A stretch of 64,000 bases of DNA from Pseudomonas azadiae (GCF_019145355.1 NZ_JAHSTY010000001.1:2356001-2420000), one strand, 5' to 3'; counted from the stretch's first letter, positions 24,669-35,945 are shown. The notes: generated by a model from the sequence alone, not told the origin. Made by a program: numbers and translations.

Positions 24669-25868
24669 TTACGCCGCGCTGAACAGTTTGTGCGGATCAA
24701 TCACAAACTTCTTCGGCACACCCGCATCGAACTCGCCGTAGCCACGTGGCGCGTCATCCAGGCTGATCACCTCCACGCCAACGATGTCGGCAATGTTGAT
24801 CCGGTCCCACATGATCGCCTGCATCAGCTGGCGGTTGTACTTCATCACCGGCGTCTGGCCGGTGTGGAAGCTGTGGGATTTAGCCCAGCCCAGGCCAAAA
24901 CGGATGCTCAGGCTGCCCATTTTTGCGGCAGCGTCGACCGCACCCGGATCTTCGGTAACGTACAGGCCCGGAATGCCGATCTTGCCCGCCACGCGCACCA
25001 CGCCCATCAGCGAGTTGAGCACGGTGGCCGGGGCTTCGGCCTTGACGCCGTCGTGGCCGTGGCCGCGTGCTTCAAAACCGACGGCATCGACGGCGCAGTC
25101 CACTTCCGGCTCGCCGAGCAGCGCGGCGATCTGTTCGTGCAACGGTGTGTCGGTGGACAGGTCGGCGATCTCGAAACCCTGGGCCTTGGCGTGGGCCAGG
25201 CGGATCGGGTTGACGTCGCCGATGATCACGACCGCTGCGCCCAACAGACGTGCTGAAGCGGCCGCAGCCAGGCCGACCGGGCCGGCACCGGCGATGTAGA
25301 CCGTGCTGCCTGGGCCGACGCCCGCAGTGACCGCACCGTGGTAGCCGGTGGGCAGGATATCGGAGAGGCAGGTCAGGTCACGGATTTTCTCCATGGCCTT
25401 GTCGCGATCCGGCAGTTTGAGCAGGTTGAAGTCGGCGTAGGGCACCAGCGCGTATTCAGCCTGGCCGCCGGTCCAGTCGCCCATGTCGACGTAGCCGTAG
25501 GCACCGCCCGGGCGCGCCGGGTTAACGCTCAAGCAAACGCCGGTGTGCATTTCCTTGCAGGAACGGCAACGGCCGCAGGCCACGTTGAAGGGCACCGACA
25601 CCAGGTCGCCGATCTTCAGGTTTTCGACGTCGCTGCCCTTCTCGATCACTTCACCGGTGATCTCGTGACCGAGCACCAGGCCGGTCTGGGCAGTGGTGCG
25701 GCCGCGCACCATGTGTTGGTCGGAGCCGCAGATGTTGGTGGAAACCACGCGCAGGATGACGCCGTGCTCAATCTTCCTGCCACGGGGGTCCTGCATTTTG
25801 GGATAGTCGATTTTCTGTACTTCGACCTTGCCGCTGCCGAGATACACGACACCACGATTACCAGACAT
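24669..25868 (-). CDS. fdhA: Glutathione-independent formaldehyde dehydrogenase
   Basis: This 399-aa zinc-dependent medium-chain dehydrogenase has the catalytic zinc region NICGSDQHMVRGRT (about residues 46-59), the structural zinc cysteines CGRCRSCKEMHTGVC (about 98-112) and an NAD-binding GAGPVGLAAAASARLLGA. It oxidises formaldehyde to formate with NAD and needs no glutathione. Formaldehyde is released by demethylation of betaine, dimethylglycine and sarcosine, so its place at the end of the glyA-soxBDAG-purU row fits detoxification of those C1 units. A REPIN lies between it and purU. Confidence 0.95.
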   Translation of the reverse strand: MSGNRGVVYLGSGKVEVQKIDYPKMQDPRGRKIEHGVILRVVSTNICGSDQHMVRGRTTAQTGLVLGHEITGEVIEKGSDVENLKIGDLVSVPFNVACGRCRSCKEMHTGVCLSVNPARPGGAYGYVDMGDWTGGQAEYALVPYADFNLLKLPDRDKAMEKIRDLTCLSDILPTGYHGAVTAGVGPGSTVYIAGAGPVGLAAAASARLLGAAVVIIGDVNPIRLAHAKAQGFEIADLSTDTPLHEQIAALLGEPEVDCAVDAVGFEARGHGHDGVKAEAPATVLNSLMGVVRVAGKIGIPGLYVTEDPGAVDAAAKMGSLSIRFGLGWAKSHSFHTGQTPVMKYNRQLMQAIMWDRINIADIVGVEVISLDDAPRGYGEFDAGVPKKFVIDPHKLFSAA

Positions 25869-25973
25869 GCTTTCACCTCGCTGTTGTTTTTATGGAACTG
25901 CGTTGCCGGTTGGGTGGGCAGCGCGTTAAGTGCTTGGGTACAGATGCTGTTTTTTGTGTTGTTTGCAGGGGCC

Positions 25974-26051
25974 TCATCGCGGGCAAGCCCGGCTCCCACA
26001 GTTTGGATGTGTGAACACATTTCAAATGTGGGAGCTGGCTTGCCTGCGATG
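25974..26051. repeat. REPIN, family A
   Basis: ATCGCGGGCAAGCCCGGCTC on one side and GTGGGAGCTGGCTTGCCTGC on the other; the two arms belong to slightly different REP variants. It lies between purU and fdhA, within eight bases of the purU stop. Confidence 0.88.
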
Positions 26052-26058
26052 GCGCCCG

Positions 26059-26916
26059 TCAGAGCACCACCGTTCTATTGGCATTCAAGAACACCCGCCG
26101 CTCAATGTGATACCCCACCGCGCGGGCCAATGTCAGGCCCTCGATATCCCGCCCCTTGGCGATCAGGTCCTCAGGATAGTGACTGTGATCCACCACCTCC
26201 ACGCCCTGGGCAATGATCGGCCCTTCATCCAGGTCGTTATTGATGTAATGCGCCGTGGCCCCGACCAGTTTCACGCCCTTGTTATAAGCCTGGTGATACG
26301 GCTTGGCGCCCTTGAACCCTGGCAGCAACGAGTGGTGGATGTTGATGGCCTTGCCATCCAGCTTGCGGCACAGCTCCGGCGACAGCACTTGCATGTAGCG
26401 CGCAAGGATCACCAGTTCGGCGCCGGTGTCTTCCACCACTTGCCACACCTGACGCTCCTGGGACGGTTTGTCGTTGGGGTCCAATGGAAAATGATAGTAG
26501 GGAATCTGGTGCCAGTCGGCCAAGGGCTGCAAATCAGGGTGATTGGACACCACCGCAACCACGTCCATCGACAGTTGCCCAATGCGCTGGCGGTACAGCA
26601 AGTCATTGAGGCAGTGATCGGCCTTGGAGACCATGATCACCACTTTTGGCCGGTAGTTCGGCGCCGTGAGCTCGAAGATCATGCCGAAGGCTTCGCCGCG
26701 CCTGGCCAGGCCATCGCGAAATGCCTGCTCATCGAAACCGTCGGGCTGGCGGAACTCCACGCGGATGAAAAACCGCCCCGAAAGCCGGTCATCGAACGAG
26801 TGGTGCTCGGTCACGTAGCAGCCCTGCTCGAACAGGTAGCGGGTAACCGCGTCCACCGTGCCGAGCACGCTGGGGCAGTCGGCGGTCAAAATCCATGTAT
26901 CAGGTGCGCGGCTCAT
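26059..26916 (-). CDS. purU: Formyltetrahydrofolate deformylase PurU
   Basis: This 285-aa enzyme hydrolyses 10-formyl-THF to formate and THF. It has an N-terminal ACT domain (TWILTADCPSVLGTVDAVTR, about residues 7-26) and a formyltransferase-like catalytic domain with INIHHSLLPGFKGAKPYHQA (about 195-214) and the C-terminal catalytic Asp region EGPIIAQGVEVVDHSHYPED. Its place between soxG and fdhA suggests it recycles THF loaded with C1 units from sarcosine oxidation. Confidence 0.95.
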   Translation of the reverse strand: MSRAPDTWILTADCPSVLGTVDAVTRYLFEQGCYVTEHHSFDDRLSGRFFIRVEFRQPDGFDEQAFRDGLARRGEAFGMIFELTAPNYRPKVVIMVSKADHCLNDLLYRQRIGQLSMDVVAVVSNHPDLQPLADWHQIPYYHFPLDPNDKPSQERQVWQVVEDTGAELVILARYMQVLSPELCRKLDGKAINIHHSLLPGFKGAKPYHQAYNKGVKLVGATAHYINNDLDEGPIIAQGVEVVDHSHYPEDLIAKGRDIEGLTLARAVGYHIERRVFLNANRTVVL

Positions 26917-26934
26917 AGTGCAATCCTCAGGCCC

Positions 26935-27070
26935 TTGTGGCGAGGGGGCTTGTCCCCCGTTGGGCTGCGAAGCAGCCCTTAAACCTGCTGCTCGGTTATT
27001 TCAGGAAAAATGCGCTGACCTTAATAGGACCGCTGCGCGCTCCAACGGGGGACAAGCCCCCTCGCCACAA
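26935..27070. repeat. Long REPIN, family C (copy 2, GGGGGCTTGTCCCCC variant)
   Basis: The outer arms TTGTGGCGAGGGGGCTTGTC and their inverted copy enclose an unpaired, less GC-rich spacer of about 70 bases with TTTCAG near the centre. It separates soxG from purU. Confidence 0.85.
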
Positions 27071-27092
27071 CAGCCCTCTTGCGCTCATTCGA

Positions 27093-27725
27093 TCAGGCTT
27101 GAACGCTCAGACCGAACTCGGCCGAGGCGTCCTGCAACCACAACCACCAGTAATCCGAGAAGCTGCGACGGATCAGCAGTTCCCAGGTGTCTTCAGCGGT
27201 ATGGCGGATTACCAGTTGCGACTTGGCGAACACCGTGCCCACCGCCTTGCCTACCGGGAAGTTGTTGGGGTGCACGTCGTAGCTGGTGGATTTCATCAGC
27301 ACATCGCGCACGTTCGGGCCGCTCAGTTCGAGGATCTGCTGGCCGCCGCTGACGTTGACGATCTGGATATGCAGGTCGCCCAGGGCCGCACGCAGGTTTT
27401 GCTCGGCGGCGAATTCTTCACCGCTCGGCACGATCAAAAGCCACTCGTCCGGGCCGAGCCATTGCAGGCTGGTGTCGCCCTTGACGATAACGGTGAGAGC
27501 GCCGGGCAATTCGATGCCCAGAGCCTTATGCACGCCGGCGGCAAAGGCGGCGTCATGGCCATCGCCACGAATCGTCAGGTGGCCGAGGAGTTTCTTTTCA
27601 CGCACGGTCACGCCGGCGTTCTTGCGGCCCTTGCCGACCAGGCTGGCGAGGTCGGCATGGTGCAGCGACGACTCGGCCTTGGCGCCGGTGGTGGGGCGTT
27701 GTTGGTATACGTTGGCTGCTGTCAT
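27093..27725 (-). CDS. soxG: Sarcosine oxidase gamma subunit
   Basis: This 210-aa protein starts MTAANVYQQRPTTGAKAESS and matches the gamma subunit of heterotetrameric sarcosine oxidase, including GPDEWLLIVPSGEEF and the GcvT-like segment VNVSGGQQILELSGPNVRDV. The subunit helps build the tetrahydrofolate-facing part of the complex. I chose the ATG at 27725 as the family start. A REPIN separates it from soxA; in most pseudomonads these two genes are closer. Confidence 0.93.
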   Translation of the reverse strand: MTAANVYQQRPTTGAKAESSLHHADLASLVGKGRKNAGVTVREKKLLGHLTIRGDGHDAAFAAGVHKALGIELPGALTVIVKGDTSLQWLGPDEWLLIVPSGEEFAAEQNLRAALGDLHIQIVNVSGGQQILELSGPNVRDVLMKSTSYDVHPNNFPVGKAVGTVFAKSQLVIRHTAEDTWELLIRRSFSDYWWLWLQDASAEFGLSVQA

Positions 27726-27763
27726 AAAGCACCTGTCTGAATTCTGTGGTGACTGTTCTGGCC

Positions 27764-27830
27764 TCATCGGGGGCAAGCCCCCTCCCACATTTGGAATGCA
27801 TTCCCCTGTGGGACCTGGCTTGCCTGCGAT
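27764..27830. repeat. REPIN, family A, mixed arms, between soxA and soxG
   Basis: One arm is the GGGGGCAAGCCCCCTCCCAC variant and the other is GTGGGACCTGGCTTGCCTGC, with GGAATGCATTCC at the centre. The arms are from different REP subtypes. Confidence 0.85.
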
Positions 27831-27847
27831 GCAGACGACTCGGTCTA

Positions 27848-30800
27848 TCAGATGTTCTGCCGCTCGCCCTTCGGATCAAAGAACACGGAAGACACAATCT
27901 CCGCCTCGATCACGCTGCCATCGGCCTGCGGTGAAAACACCCGCTCACCGATGCGCTTCAAGCCGCCCTTCACCACGCCCATGGCAAACGAATAACCCAG
28001 GGAGTTGTGCGCATAGCTTGAGGTGACATGGCCGACCATCTTCATCGGAATCGTCTGCTTCGGATCGAACACCAACTGCGCGCCTTCCGGCAGCCAAACG
28101 TTAGGGTCAATCGGCTTCAAGCCCACCAGTTGCTTGCGCTCTTCACGCACGCAGTCTTCACGGTTCATCCCGCGCCAGCCGATCCACGAGAACGGCTTGG
28201 TACGGCCCACGCACCAGCCCATGTTCAGGTCGTCCGGGGTCATCGAGCCGTCGGTGTCCTGGCCGACGATGATGAAGCCCTTCTCGGCCCGCAATACGTG
28301 CATGGTTTCGGTGCCGTACGGGGTCAGGTTGTACTGTTTGCCGGTCTCGACGATCTGTTCCAGCACGCCCATGGCGTAGTCGGCCTGTACGTTGACCTCG
28401 TAGGACAGCTCACCGGTAAACGAAATACGGAACACCCGCGCCGGAACGCCGCCGACCAAGCCTTCCTTCCAGGTCATGAATGGGAAGCCGTCCTTGTCCA
28501 GGTCGATGTCGGTGACTTCCGCCAGCAGCTTGCGGCTGTTGGGGCCGGACAGGGTCATGGTCGCCCAGTGGTCGGTGACCGAGGTGAAGTACACCTTGAG
28601 GTCCGGCCATTCGGTCTGCTGATAGATTTCCAGCCACTGCAGCACGCGGGCGGCGCCGCCGGTGGTGGTGGTCATCAGGAAGTGGTTGTCGGCCAGGCAC
28701 GCGGTCACGCCATCGTCGAAGACCATGCCGTCTTCCTTGCACATCAGGCCGTAGCGCGCCTTGCCCACGTCGAGCTTGGTCCAGGCGTTGGTGTAGATGC
28801 GGTTGAGGAACTCACGCGCGTCAGGGCCCTGGATGTCGATCTTGCCGAGTGTGGACGCATCCAGCAGGCCGACGCTGTCGCGCACGGCCAGGCATTCGCG
28901 TTTTACCGCAGCGTGCAGGTCTTCACCGTTGCGTGGGAAGTACCACGGGCGTTTCCACTGGCCGACGTCTTCAAACTCGGCGCCGTTCTTTACGTGCCAG
29001 GCTTGCAACGCGGTGTAGCGCACCGGTTCGAAAATGTGCCCGCAGTGACGCCCGGCAATTGCACCGAAGGTCACCGGCGTGTAGTTCGGGCGGAACATGG
29101 TGGTGCCCATCTGCGGGATGGTCACGTTCAGCGAACGGGCGGCAATCGCCAGGCCGTTGACGTTACCCAGCTTGCCCTGATCGGTACCGAAGCCCAACGC
29201 GGTGTAGCGTTTGACATGCTCGACCGACTCGAAACCTTCGCGGGTCGCCAGCTCGATGGCAGCGGCGGTGACGTCGTTCTGCAGGTCGACGAATTGCTTC
29301 GGTGCCCGAGCGGTGGGCTTGTCGTGCGGCACCTGGTAGATGCCCAGGGTCGGTTCTTCCAGACGACTCAGGGCTTTTGGCAAGGTGCCTTCCACCGGCG
29401 CAAAACCGGCTTCGCTGGCGGCGCGCACGCCGCCTTCAAAACCGTCAGCAAGGGAATCGCCAAGGCCGTAGACGCCGTTGATGCCACCGACGCACACGCG
29501 TTTTTGCGGTGCTTCGCCCGGCACAAAACCAAGGATGTCTTCGCGCCAGGTTGGCTTGCCGCCCAGGTGAGAGGCCAAGTGTACCACCGGGCTGTAGCCG
29601 CCGGAGCTGGCCACCAGGTCGCAGTCCAGCCACTCGCCGGGGCTGGTGACTTTATGCGCCTTGACGTCAATCGCGGCGATACGCGCAGCGGTCACGCGCT
29701 TGGTGCCACGGGCTTCGATCACGGCGCTGCCGGTGAGGATACGAATACCTTTGGCGCGGGCTTCTTCCACCAGCGCGCCGCGTGGGTTGTGGCGCACATC
29801 GGCCACTGCGACCACTGGCAGGCCGGCGTCGAGCCAGTCCAGCGCGACGCGGTAGGCGTGGTCATTGTTGGTCGACAACACCAGCTTCTTGCCCGGTGCC
29901 ACGCCGTAGCGACGCACGTAGGTCGAGACCGCACCGGCGAGCATGTTGCCCGGCACGTCGTTGTTGCCGTACACCAGCGGGCGCTCGCACGCACCGGTGG
30001 CCAGCACCACACGCTTGGCGCGCACACGGTGGATACGCTGGCGCACCACGCCGATCGGCGCACGGTCACCCAAGTGATCGGTGAGGCGCTCGTGAATGGT
30101 CAGGAAGTTATGGTCGTGGTAGCCGTTGACGGTCGCGCGGGGCAGCAGCACCACGTCGGGCAGGGCTTTCAACTCCGCAATCACGCTGGCGACCCATTCA
30201 GCCGCCGGTTTGCCGTCGAGGCTTTCGCGCGAATCAAGCAAGGAGCCGCCGAACTCTTCCTGCTCATCGGCGATGATCACGCGGGCACCGCTGCGCGCGG
30301 CCGCCAGTGCCGCGGCCAGGCCGGCGGGGCCTGCGCCGACCACCAGCACGTCGCAGTGACGGTTGAAGTTGTCGTAGGTGTCCGGGTCGTTCTCGGTCGG
30401 CGAGCGGCCAAGCCCGGCAGCCTTGCGGATGTACTTCTCGTAGGTCATCCAGAACGACTGCGGGTACATGAAGGTTTTGTAATAGAAACCCGGCGGCATC
30501 AGCTTGCCGCCGACCTTGCCGAGAATGCCCATCATGTCGTTGTTCACGCTCGGCCAGCCGTTGGTGCTGGTGGCGACCAAACCTTGATACAGCGCCTGCT
30601 GCGTGGCGCGCACGTTAGGGATTTGCGTGGCTTCGGTTGCGCCAATCTGCAGCACAGCGTTCGGCTCTTCAGCGCCCGCCGCATAGATGCCGCGAGGGCG
30701 CGAGTATTTGAAACTGCGGCCAATGATGTCAACGCCGTTGGCCAGCAGGGCAGCGGCCAGGGTGTCGCCTTCAAAGCCTTTGTAGCTCTGGCCGTTGAAG

Positions 30801-30865
30801 GTAAACGTCAGGACTTTATTACGGTCGATGCGGCCACCGTTGGACAGGCGATTGGTCTGGCTCAT
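27848..30865 (-). CDS. soxA: Sarcosine oxidase alpha subunit
   Basis: This 1005-aa subunit has an N-terminal 2Fe-2S-ferredoxin-like fold (TFTFNGQSYKGFEGDTLAAA, about residues 19-38), a FAD/NAD Rossmann domain (VLVVGAGPAGLAAALAAARS, about 174-193) and a C-terminal GcvT-type folate domain (GLLDASTLGKIDIQGPDARE near residue 670). The heterotetramer oxidises sarcosine to glycine, giving hydrogen peroxide and formaldehyde or 5,10-methylene-THF. The start overlaps soxD by four bases and the length is typical. Confidence 0.97.
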   Translation of the reverse strand: MSQTNRLSNGGRIDRNKVLTFTFNGQSYKGFEGDTLAAALLANGVDIIGRSFKYSRPRGIYAAGAEEPNAVLQIGATEATQIPNVRATQQALYQGLVATSTNGWPSVNNDMMGILGKVGGKLMPPGFYYKTFMYPQSFWMTYEKYIRKAAGLGRSPTENDPDTYDNFNRHCDVLVVGAGPAGLAAALAAARSGARVIIADEQEEFGGSLLDSRESLDGKPAAEWVASVIAELKALPDVVLLPRATVNGYHDHNFLTIHERLTDHLGDRAPIGVVRQRIHRVRAKRVVLATGACERPLVYGNNDVPGNMLAGAVSTYVRRYGVAPGKKLVLSTNNDHAYRVALDWLDAGLPVVAVADVRHNPRGALVEEARAKGIRILTGSAVIEARGTKRVTAARIAAIDVKAHKVTSPGEWLDCDLVASSGGYSPVVHLASHLGGKPTWREDILGFVPGEAPQKRVCVGGINGVYGLGDSLADGFEGGVRAASEAGFAPVEGTLPKALSRLEEPTLGIYQVPHDKPTARAPKQFVDLQNDVTAAAIELATREGFESVEHVKRYTALGFGTDQGKLGNVNGLAIAARSLNVTIPQMGTTMFRPNYTPVTFGAIAGRHCGHIFEPVRYTALQAWHVKNGAEFEDVGQWKRPWYFPRNGEDLHAAVKRECLAVRDSVGLLDASTLGKIDIQGPDAREFLNRIYTNAWTKLDVGKARYGLMCKEDGMVFDDGVTACLADNHFLMTTTTGGAARVLQWLEIYQQTEWPDLKVYFTSVTDHWATMTLSGPNSRKLLAEVTDIDLDKDGFPFMTWKEGLVGGVPARVFRISFTGELSYEVNVQADYAMGVLEQIVETGKQYNLTPYGTETMHVLRAEKGFIIVGQDTDGSMTPDDLNMGWCVGRTKPFSWIGWRGMNREDCVREERKQLVGLKPIDPNVWLPEGAQLVFDPKQTIPMKMVGHVTSSYAHNSLGYSFAMGVVKGGLKRIGERVFSPQADGSVIEAEIVSSVFFDPKGERQNI

Positions 30866-31164
30866 ACCTTCTCTCCAGAAGCCTTGGCGGTGAATTGCGG
30901 CTTCTCGCCGATCTTGTAGGTTTCAAGCATTTCGTAGGTCAGGGTGTCGCGAGTGGCGTTGAAGTACTGACGGCAACCGGCGGCGTGAATCCACAGTTCG
31001 TGATGCAGGCCACGGGGGTTGTCGCGAAAGAACATGTAGTCGCCCCACTCCGCGTCGGTGCAAGCATTCGGGTCCAGCGGGCGCGGGATGTGCGCTTGGC
31101 CGGACGCGTGAAATTCCTCTTCGGAGCGCAGTTCGCCACAGTGAGGACAGAAGATATGCAACAT
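30862..31164 (-). CDS. soxD: Sarcosine oxidase delta subunit
   Basis: This 100-aa protein has the zinc-binding motif IFCPHCGELRSEEEF at the N-terminus (about residues 3-17) and a conserved HAAGCRQYFNATRDT near the middle, both hallmarks of SoxD. It lies 15 bases after soxB and overlaps soxA by four bases, so the subunits are translated together. Confidence 0.96.
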   Translation of the reverse strand: MLHIFCPHCGELRSEEEFHASGQAHIPRPLDPNACTDAEWGDYMFFRDNPRGLHHELWIHAAGCRQYFNATRDTLTYEMLETYKIGEKPQFTAKASGEKV

Positions 31165-31179
31165 GAGGTATTTCTCCTG

Positions 31180-32430
31180 TTAGTGGGCGACGGCCGCGGC
31201 GCCGTGTTCGTCGATCAACGCACCGTTGTGGAAACGGTCGATGGAGAAAGGTGCCGCCAGCGGGTGCATTTCACCCTTGGCCAGGCTGGCGGCAAACACG
31301 TTGCCCGAGCCTGGGGTGGCCTTGAACCCACCGGTGCCCCACCCGCAGTTGAAGAACATGTTCGGTACCGGGGTCTTGGAAATGATCGGGCAGGCATCCG
31401 GCGTGGTGTCGACGATGCCGCCCCACTGGCGGTTCATGCGCACGCGGGACAACACCGGGAACATCTCGACGATGGCCTGGATGGTGTGTTCGATCACCGG
31501 GTACGAACCGCGCTGGCCGTAGCCGTTGTAGCCGTCGATACCGGCGCCGATCACCAGGTCGCCCTTGTCGGACTGGCTGATGTAGCCGTGCACGGCGTTG
31601 GACATGATCACGCTGTCGATAATCGGCTTGATCGGCTCCGATACCAGCGCTTGCAGCGGGTGGGATTCGATCGGCAGGCGAAAGCCTGCCAGTGAGGCCA
31701 TGTGGCCGGAGTTACCGGCGGTCACCACACCGACGCGCTTGGCGCCGATAAAGCCCTTGTTGGTTTCCACGCCGATGCACACGCCGTTTTCCTTGCGAAA
31801 GCCGATCACTTCGGTCTGCTGGATCAAGTCCACGCCGAGCGCGTCAGCGGCGCGGGCAAAGCCCCAGGCCACCGCATCGTGACGGGCCACGCCGCCGCGC
31901 CGTTGCACGGTGGCGCCGAGCACCGGGTAGCGGGTGTTTTTCGAGCAGTCGAGGTAGGGGATCTCGTCGGCTACCTGCTTGGCGTTGAGCAGCTCGCCGT
32001 CCACGCCGTTGAGGCGGTTGGCGCTGACGCGGCGCTCGGAGTCACGGATGTCCTGCAGGGTGTGGCACAGGTTGTACACGCCGCGCTGGGAAAACATCAC
32101 GTTGTAGTTCAGGTCCTGGGACAAGCCTTCCCAGAGTTTCATCGCGTGTTCGTACAGGTGCGCCGACTCGTCCCACAGGTAGTTGGAACGCACGATGGTG
32201 GTGTTGCGCGCGGTGTTACCGCCGCCCAACCAGCCCTTTTCGACCACGGCCACGTTGGTGATGCCGTGCTCCTTGGCCAGGTAGTAAGCGGTCGCCAGAC
32301 CATGCCCGCCGCCGCCGACGATGACCACGTCGTAGACTTTTTTAGGGGTAGGCGTGCGCCACATCTTCTGCCAGTTTTCGTGGTGGCTGAGTGAGTGCTT
32401 GAAGAGGCCGAAGCCTGAGTAGCGTTGCAT
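31180..32430 (-). CDS. soxB: Sarcosine oxidase beta subunit
   Basis: This 416-aa FAD subunit starts [20 protein letters not shown], has the dinucleotide-binding motif [20 protein letters not shown] (about residues 34-53) and ends with the conserved [18 protein letters not shown] region. FMN is attached covalently near the active site in this family. The ATG at 32430 has GGAG at eight bases; the ATG two codons upstream is too close to that site. It follows glyA by 22 bases. Confidence 0.96.
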   Translation of the reverse strand: MQRYSGFGLFKHSLSHHENWQKMWRTPTPKKVYDVVIVGGGGHGLATAYYLAKEHGITNVAVVEKGWLGGGNTARNTTIVRSNYLWDESAHLYEHAMKLWEGLSQDLNYNVMFSQRGVYNLCHTLQDIRDSERRVSANRLNGVDGELLNAKQVADEIPYLDCSKNTRYPVLGATVQRRGGVARHDAVAWGFARAADALGVDLIQQTEVIGFRKENGVCIGVETNKGFIGAKRVGVVTAGNSGHMASLAGFRLPIESHPLQALVSEPIKPIIDSVIMSNAVHGYISQSDKGDLVIGAGIDGYNGYGQRGSYPVIEHTIQAIVEMFPVLSRVRMNRQWGGIVDTTPDACPIISKTPVPNMFFNCGWGTGGFKATPGSGNVFAASLAKGEMHPLAAPFSIDRFHNGALIDEHGAAAVAH

Positions 32431-32452
32431 AGTCATTACTCCAAAACCGCGC

Positions 32453-33706
<1,254 letters not shown>

Positions 33707-33849
33707 CGCGTCTCTCCCAGCCTTTCGTATTGTTGAGGCCCTCGCAGGGCCCTTTGATGCGATGGTAGGGCTGGCGCAGGCAGGCCAAATGCCTGCGCAC
33801 GCCACGCAAAGGTGCGTTTACGACATTAGCTGAGCGACACCGAACAAAT

Positions 33850-33950
33850 GTGGGAACAGGCTTGTGTGGGAGCTGGCTTGCCTGCGATGGCATCACCGCT
33901 TTCCTGCTGACACACCGAGGTGCCAGCATCGCAGGCAAGCCAGCTCCCAC
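33850..33950. repeat. REPIN, family A, double-headed subtype
   Basis: A truncated REP head (GTGGGAACAGGCTTGT) runs straight into a full REP (GTGGGAGCTGGCTTGCCTGC), followed by a spacer starting GGCATCA and the inverted REP. The same composite layout occurs at 44551. Confidence 0.87.
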
Positions 33951-33955
33951 AGGGG

Positions 33956-34684
33956 TTAGGTAGTGATCTGGCGGATCAGTAGCAGCAGCAGGAAATGCGC
34001 GGGATAAAGGGCATAGGCCCAGCGCCGCATAGCCGGTGGCGAAACACTTTTGCCACGTCGCAACAAGACCAATCCTGCCAATGGCGCAATCAGGCATGTC
34101 GCCAAGCCAAGCATCGCAACCAGGCTGCCGCTACTGAGTAACACCTGCCATTGGTTGGCCGCGACGCACACCAAACCGGGCAATAAGCTGAAATACCAAG
34201 GGCGACGGAACACCAGCATCATCGCCAATGGCAGCAATACACCAAAAAAACCGAACATGAGGTGGGTTGAAAACACCGCCGCCAACGCAAGGGCAATCAG
34301 CGCCAATCCTCGATCAACCACCGCCTTTTGCTGCCATCCCCGTGCAACCAGCAAGCCCAGCGCCAAGGTTGGCAGCACGTTCAACGTATCGGCATCCTCG
34401 ATAAACAGCCGATACGGCACTTCGCTGATCACACTGAACAGCAACAGCCAGCCCAGATACCGCCACTGGCCGGTGACGGCTGTGTTTTTGACTCGATGCA
34501 GGTTCGCCGCGATCGCCAGGCAAAACCACGGAAACGCCAGGCGTCCGGGTACGTACAGGCCATCCAGACTCAACCCCACATAGCGCAAGTGATCCAGCAC
34601 CATGCTCAACAGCGCCAACCACTTGAGCAAATCCAAAGCGCCATCACGGACGCGTCCGACAGGCATTGTTTCAGTACCGTGCAT
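33956..34684 (-). CDS. TraX family membrane protein
   Basis: This 242-aa multi-span inner-membrane protein has about eight hydrophobic segments. The N-terminal GALDLLKWLALLSMVLDHLR and LAFPWFCLAIAANLHRV are signatures of the TraX acyltransferase-like family, named for F-pilin acetylation. Chromosomal copies are common in pseudomonads far from any conjugation genes, so pilin acetylation is unlikely here; acetylation of some surface molecule is a guess. It is divergent from ltaE, and a REPIN ends six bases from its stop. Confidence 0.82.
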   Translation of the reverse strand: MHGTETMPVGRVRDGALDLLKWLALLSMVLDHLRYVGLSLDGLYVPGRLAFPWFCLAIAANLHRVKNTAVTGQWRYLGWLLLFSVISEVPYRLFIEDADTLNVLPTLALGLLVARGWQQKAVVDRGLALIALALAAVFSTHLMFGFFGVLLPLAMMLVFRRPWYFSLLPGLVCVAANQWQVLLSSGSLVAMLGLATCLIAPLAGLVLLRRGKSVSPPAMRRWAYALYPAHFLLLLLIRQITT

Positions 34685-34774
34685 AATTCCCCAATGACTT
34701 TGCATTTACAGTGCGTGCGCACCCGCGACAATCTTGGTTACAGTGCGCACCAACATCGACCACAGGAATGGGCC

Positions 34775-35815
34775 ATGACCGACAAGAGCCAACAATTCGC
34801 CAGTGACAATTATTCCGGCATTTGCCCGGAAGCCTGGGCCGCCATGGAACAAGCCAACCAGGGCCATCAGCGCGCCTATGGCGATGATGAATGGACCCAC
34901 CGCGCGGCCGACGGTTTCCGCAACCTGTTCGAAACCGACTGCGAAGTGTTCTTTGCCTTCAATGGCACCGCCGCCAACTCCCTCGCCCTGTCATCCTTGT
35001 GCCAGAGCTACCATAGCGTGATTTGCTCGGAAACCGCCCACGTCGAGACCGACGAATGCGGCGCGCCGGAATTTTTCTCCAACGGCTCCAAGCTGCTCAC
35101 CGCCCGCACCGAAAACGGCAAGCTGACCCCGGAGTCGATCCGCGAGATCGCCCTCAAGCGCCAGGACATCCACTACCCCAAGCCGCGGGTGGTCACCCTC
35201 ACCCAGGCCACTGAAGTCGGCAGCGTGTACACCCCGGAAGAAATCCGTGCCATCAGCGCCACTTGCAAAGAGCTGGGCCTGAACCTGCACATGGATGGTG
35301 CGCGCTTCTCCAACGCCTGTGCGTTCCTCGGTTGCTCGCCGGCGGACCTGACCTGGAAGGCCGGCGTGGATGTGCTGTGCTTTGGTGGCACCAAGAACGG
35401 CATGGCGGTGGGCGAAGCAATCCTGTTCTTCAACCACACGCTGGCCGAAGACTTCGATTACCGCTGCAAGCAAGCCGGCCAACTGGCCTCGAAAATGCGC
35501 TTCCTCTCCGCCCCCTGGGTTGGCCTGCTGGAAAACGACGCCTGGCTCAAACACGCGCGCCACGCCAACCAGTGCGCACAGCTGCTGAGCAGCCTGGTGG
35601 CGGATATCCAAGGCGTTGAGCTGATGTTCCCCGTGCAAGCCAACGGCGTGTTCCTGCAACTCTCGGAACCGGCCATCGCGGCGCTGACCGCCAAGGGCTG
35701 GCGTTTCTACACCTTCATCGGCAAAGGCGGCGCGCGCTTCATGTGTGCGTGGGATACCGAGGAAGAGCGTGTAAGAGAGTTGGCGGCGGACATTCGGAAA
35801 GTGATGGAAGCCTGA
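34775..35815 (+). CDS. ltaE: Low-specificity L-threonine aldolase
   Basis: This 346-aa PLP enzyme cleaves L-threonine or L-allo-threonine to glycine and acetaldehyde. The PLP lysine is in DVLCFGGTKNGMAVGEAILF (about residues 200-219), and LHMDGARFSNA carries the conserved Asp and Arg. The ATG at 34775 (MTDKSQQFASDNYSG) has AGGA upstream; the frame stays open further 5' without a start site of its own. It adds another glycine-producing step next to the sarcosine cluster. Confidence 0.93.
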   Translation: MTDKSQQFASDNYSGICPEAWAAMEQANQGHQRAYGDDEWTHRAADGFRNLFETDCEVFFAFNGTAANSLALSSLCQSYHSVICSETAHVETDECGAPEFFSNGSKLLTARTENGKLTPESIREIALKRQDIHYPKPRVVTLTQATEVGSVYTPEEIRAISATCKELGLNLHMDGARFSNACAFLGCSPADLTWKAGVDVLCFGGTKNGMAVGEAILFFNHTLAEDFDYRCKQAGQLASKMRFLSAPWVGLLENDAWLKHARHANQCAQLLSSLVADIQGVELMFPVQANGVFLQLSEPAIAALTAKGWRFYTFIGKGGARFMCAWDTEEERVRELAADIRKVMEA

Positions 35816-35945
35816 TACGACGGGCCTTTGGGCGCGTTCGCAGAGACTGTTTGTACGTATTTCTGACGGTATCTATCTACCCCCTGCGTTGGATAGGATC
35901 TCCACACCCCGAACAGACGGACGCGTTTTTCGGGGCTGACTGCCT

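Noticed and set aside
28028..30919. A 963-codon open frame on the plus strand opposite soxA
   Set aside because: It mirrors the GC-rich third positions of soxA, has no ribosome site or recognisable domain, and its translation is rich in His, Arg, Gly and Ala as expected for an antisense shadow.
33821..33838. CGAC pair upstream of glyA as another member of the 21-bp motif
   Set aside because: The spacing is 14 bases, not 21, so it is out of phase with the other four sites.
34328..34774. Extended N-terminus of threonine aldolase
   Set aside because: The upstream frame overlaps the divergent traX gene, and the enzyme family starts at the ATG at 34775.
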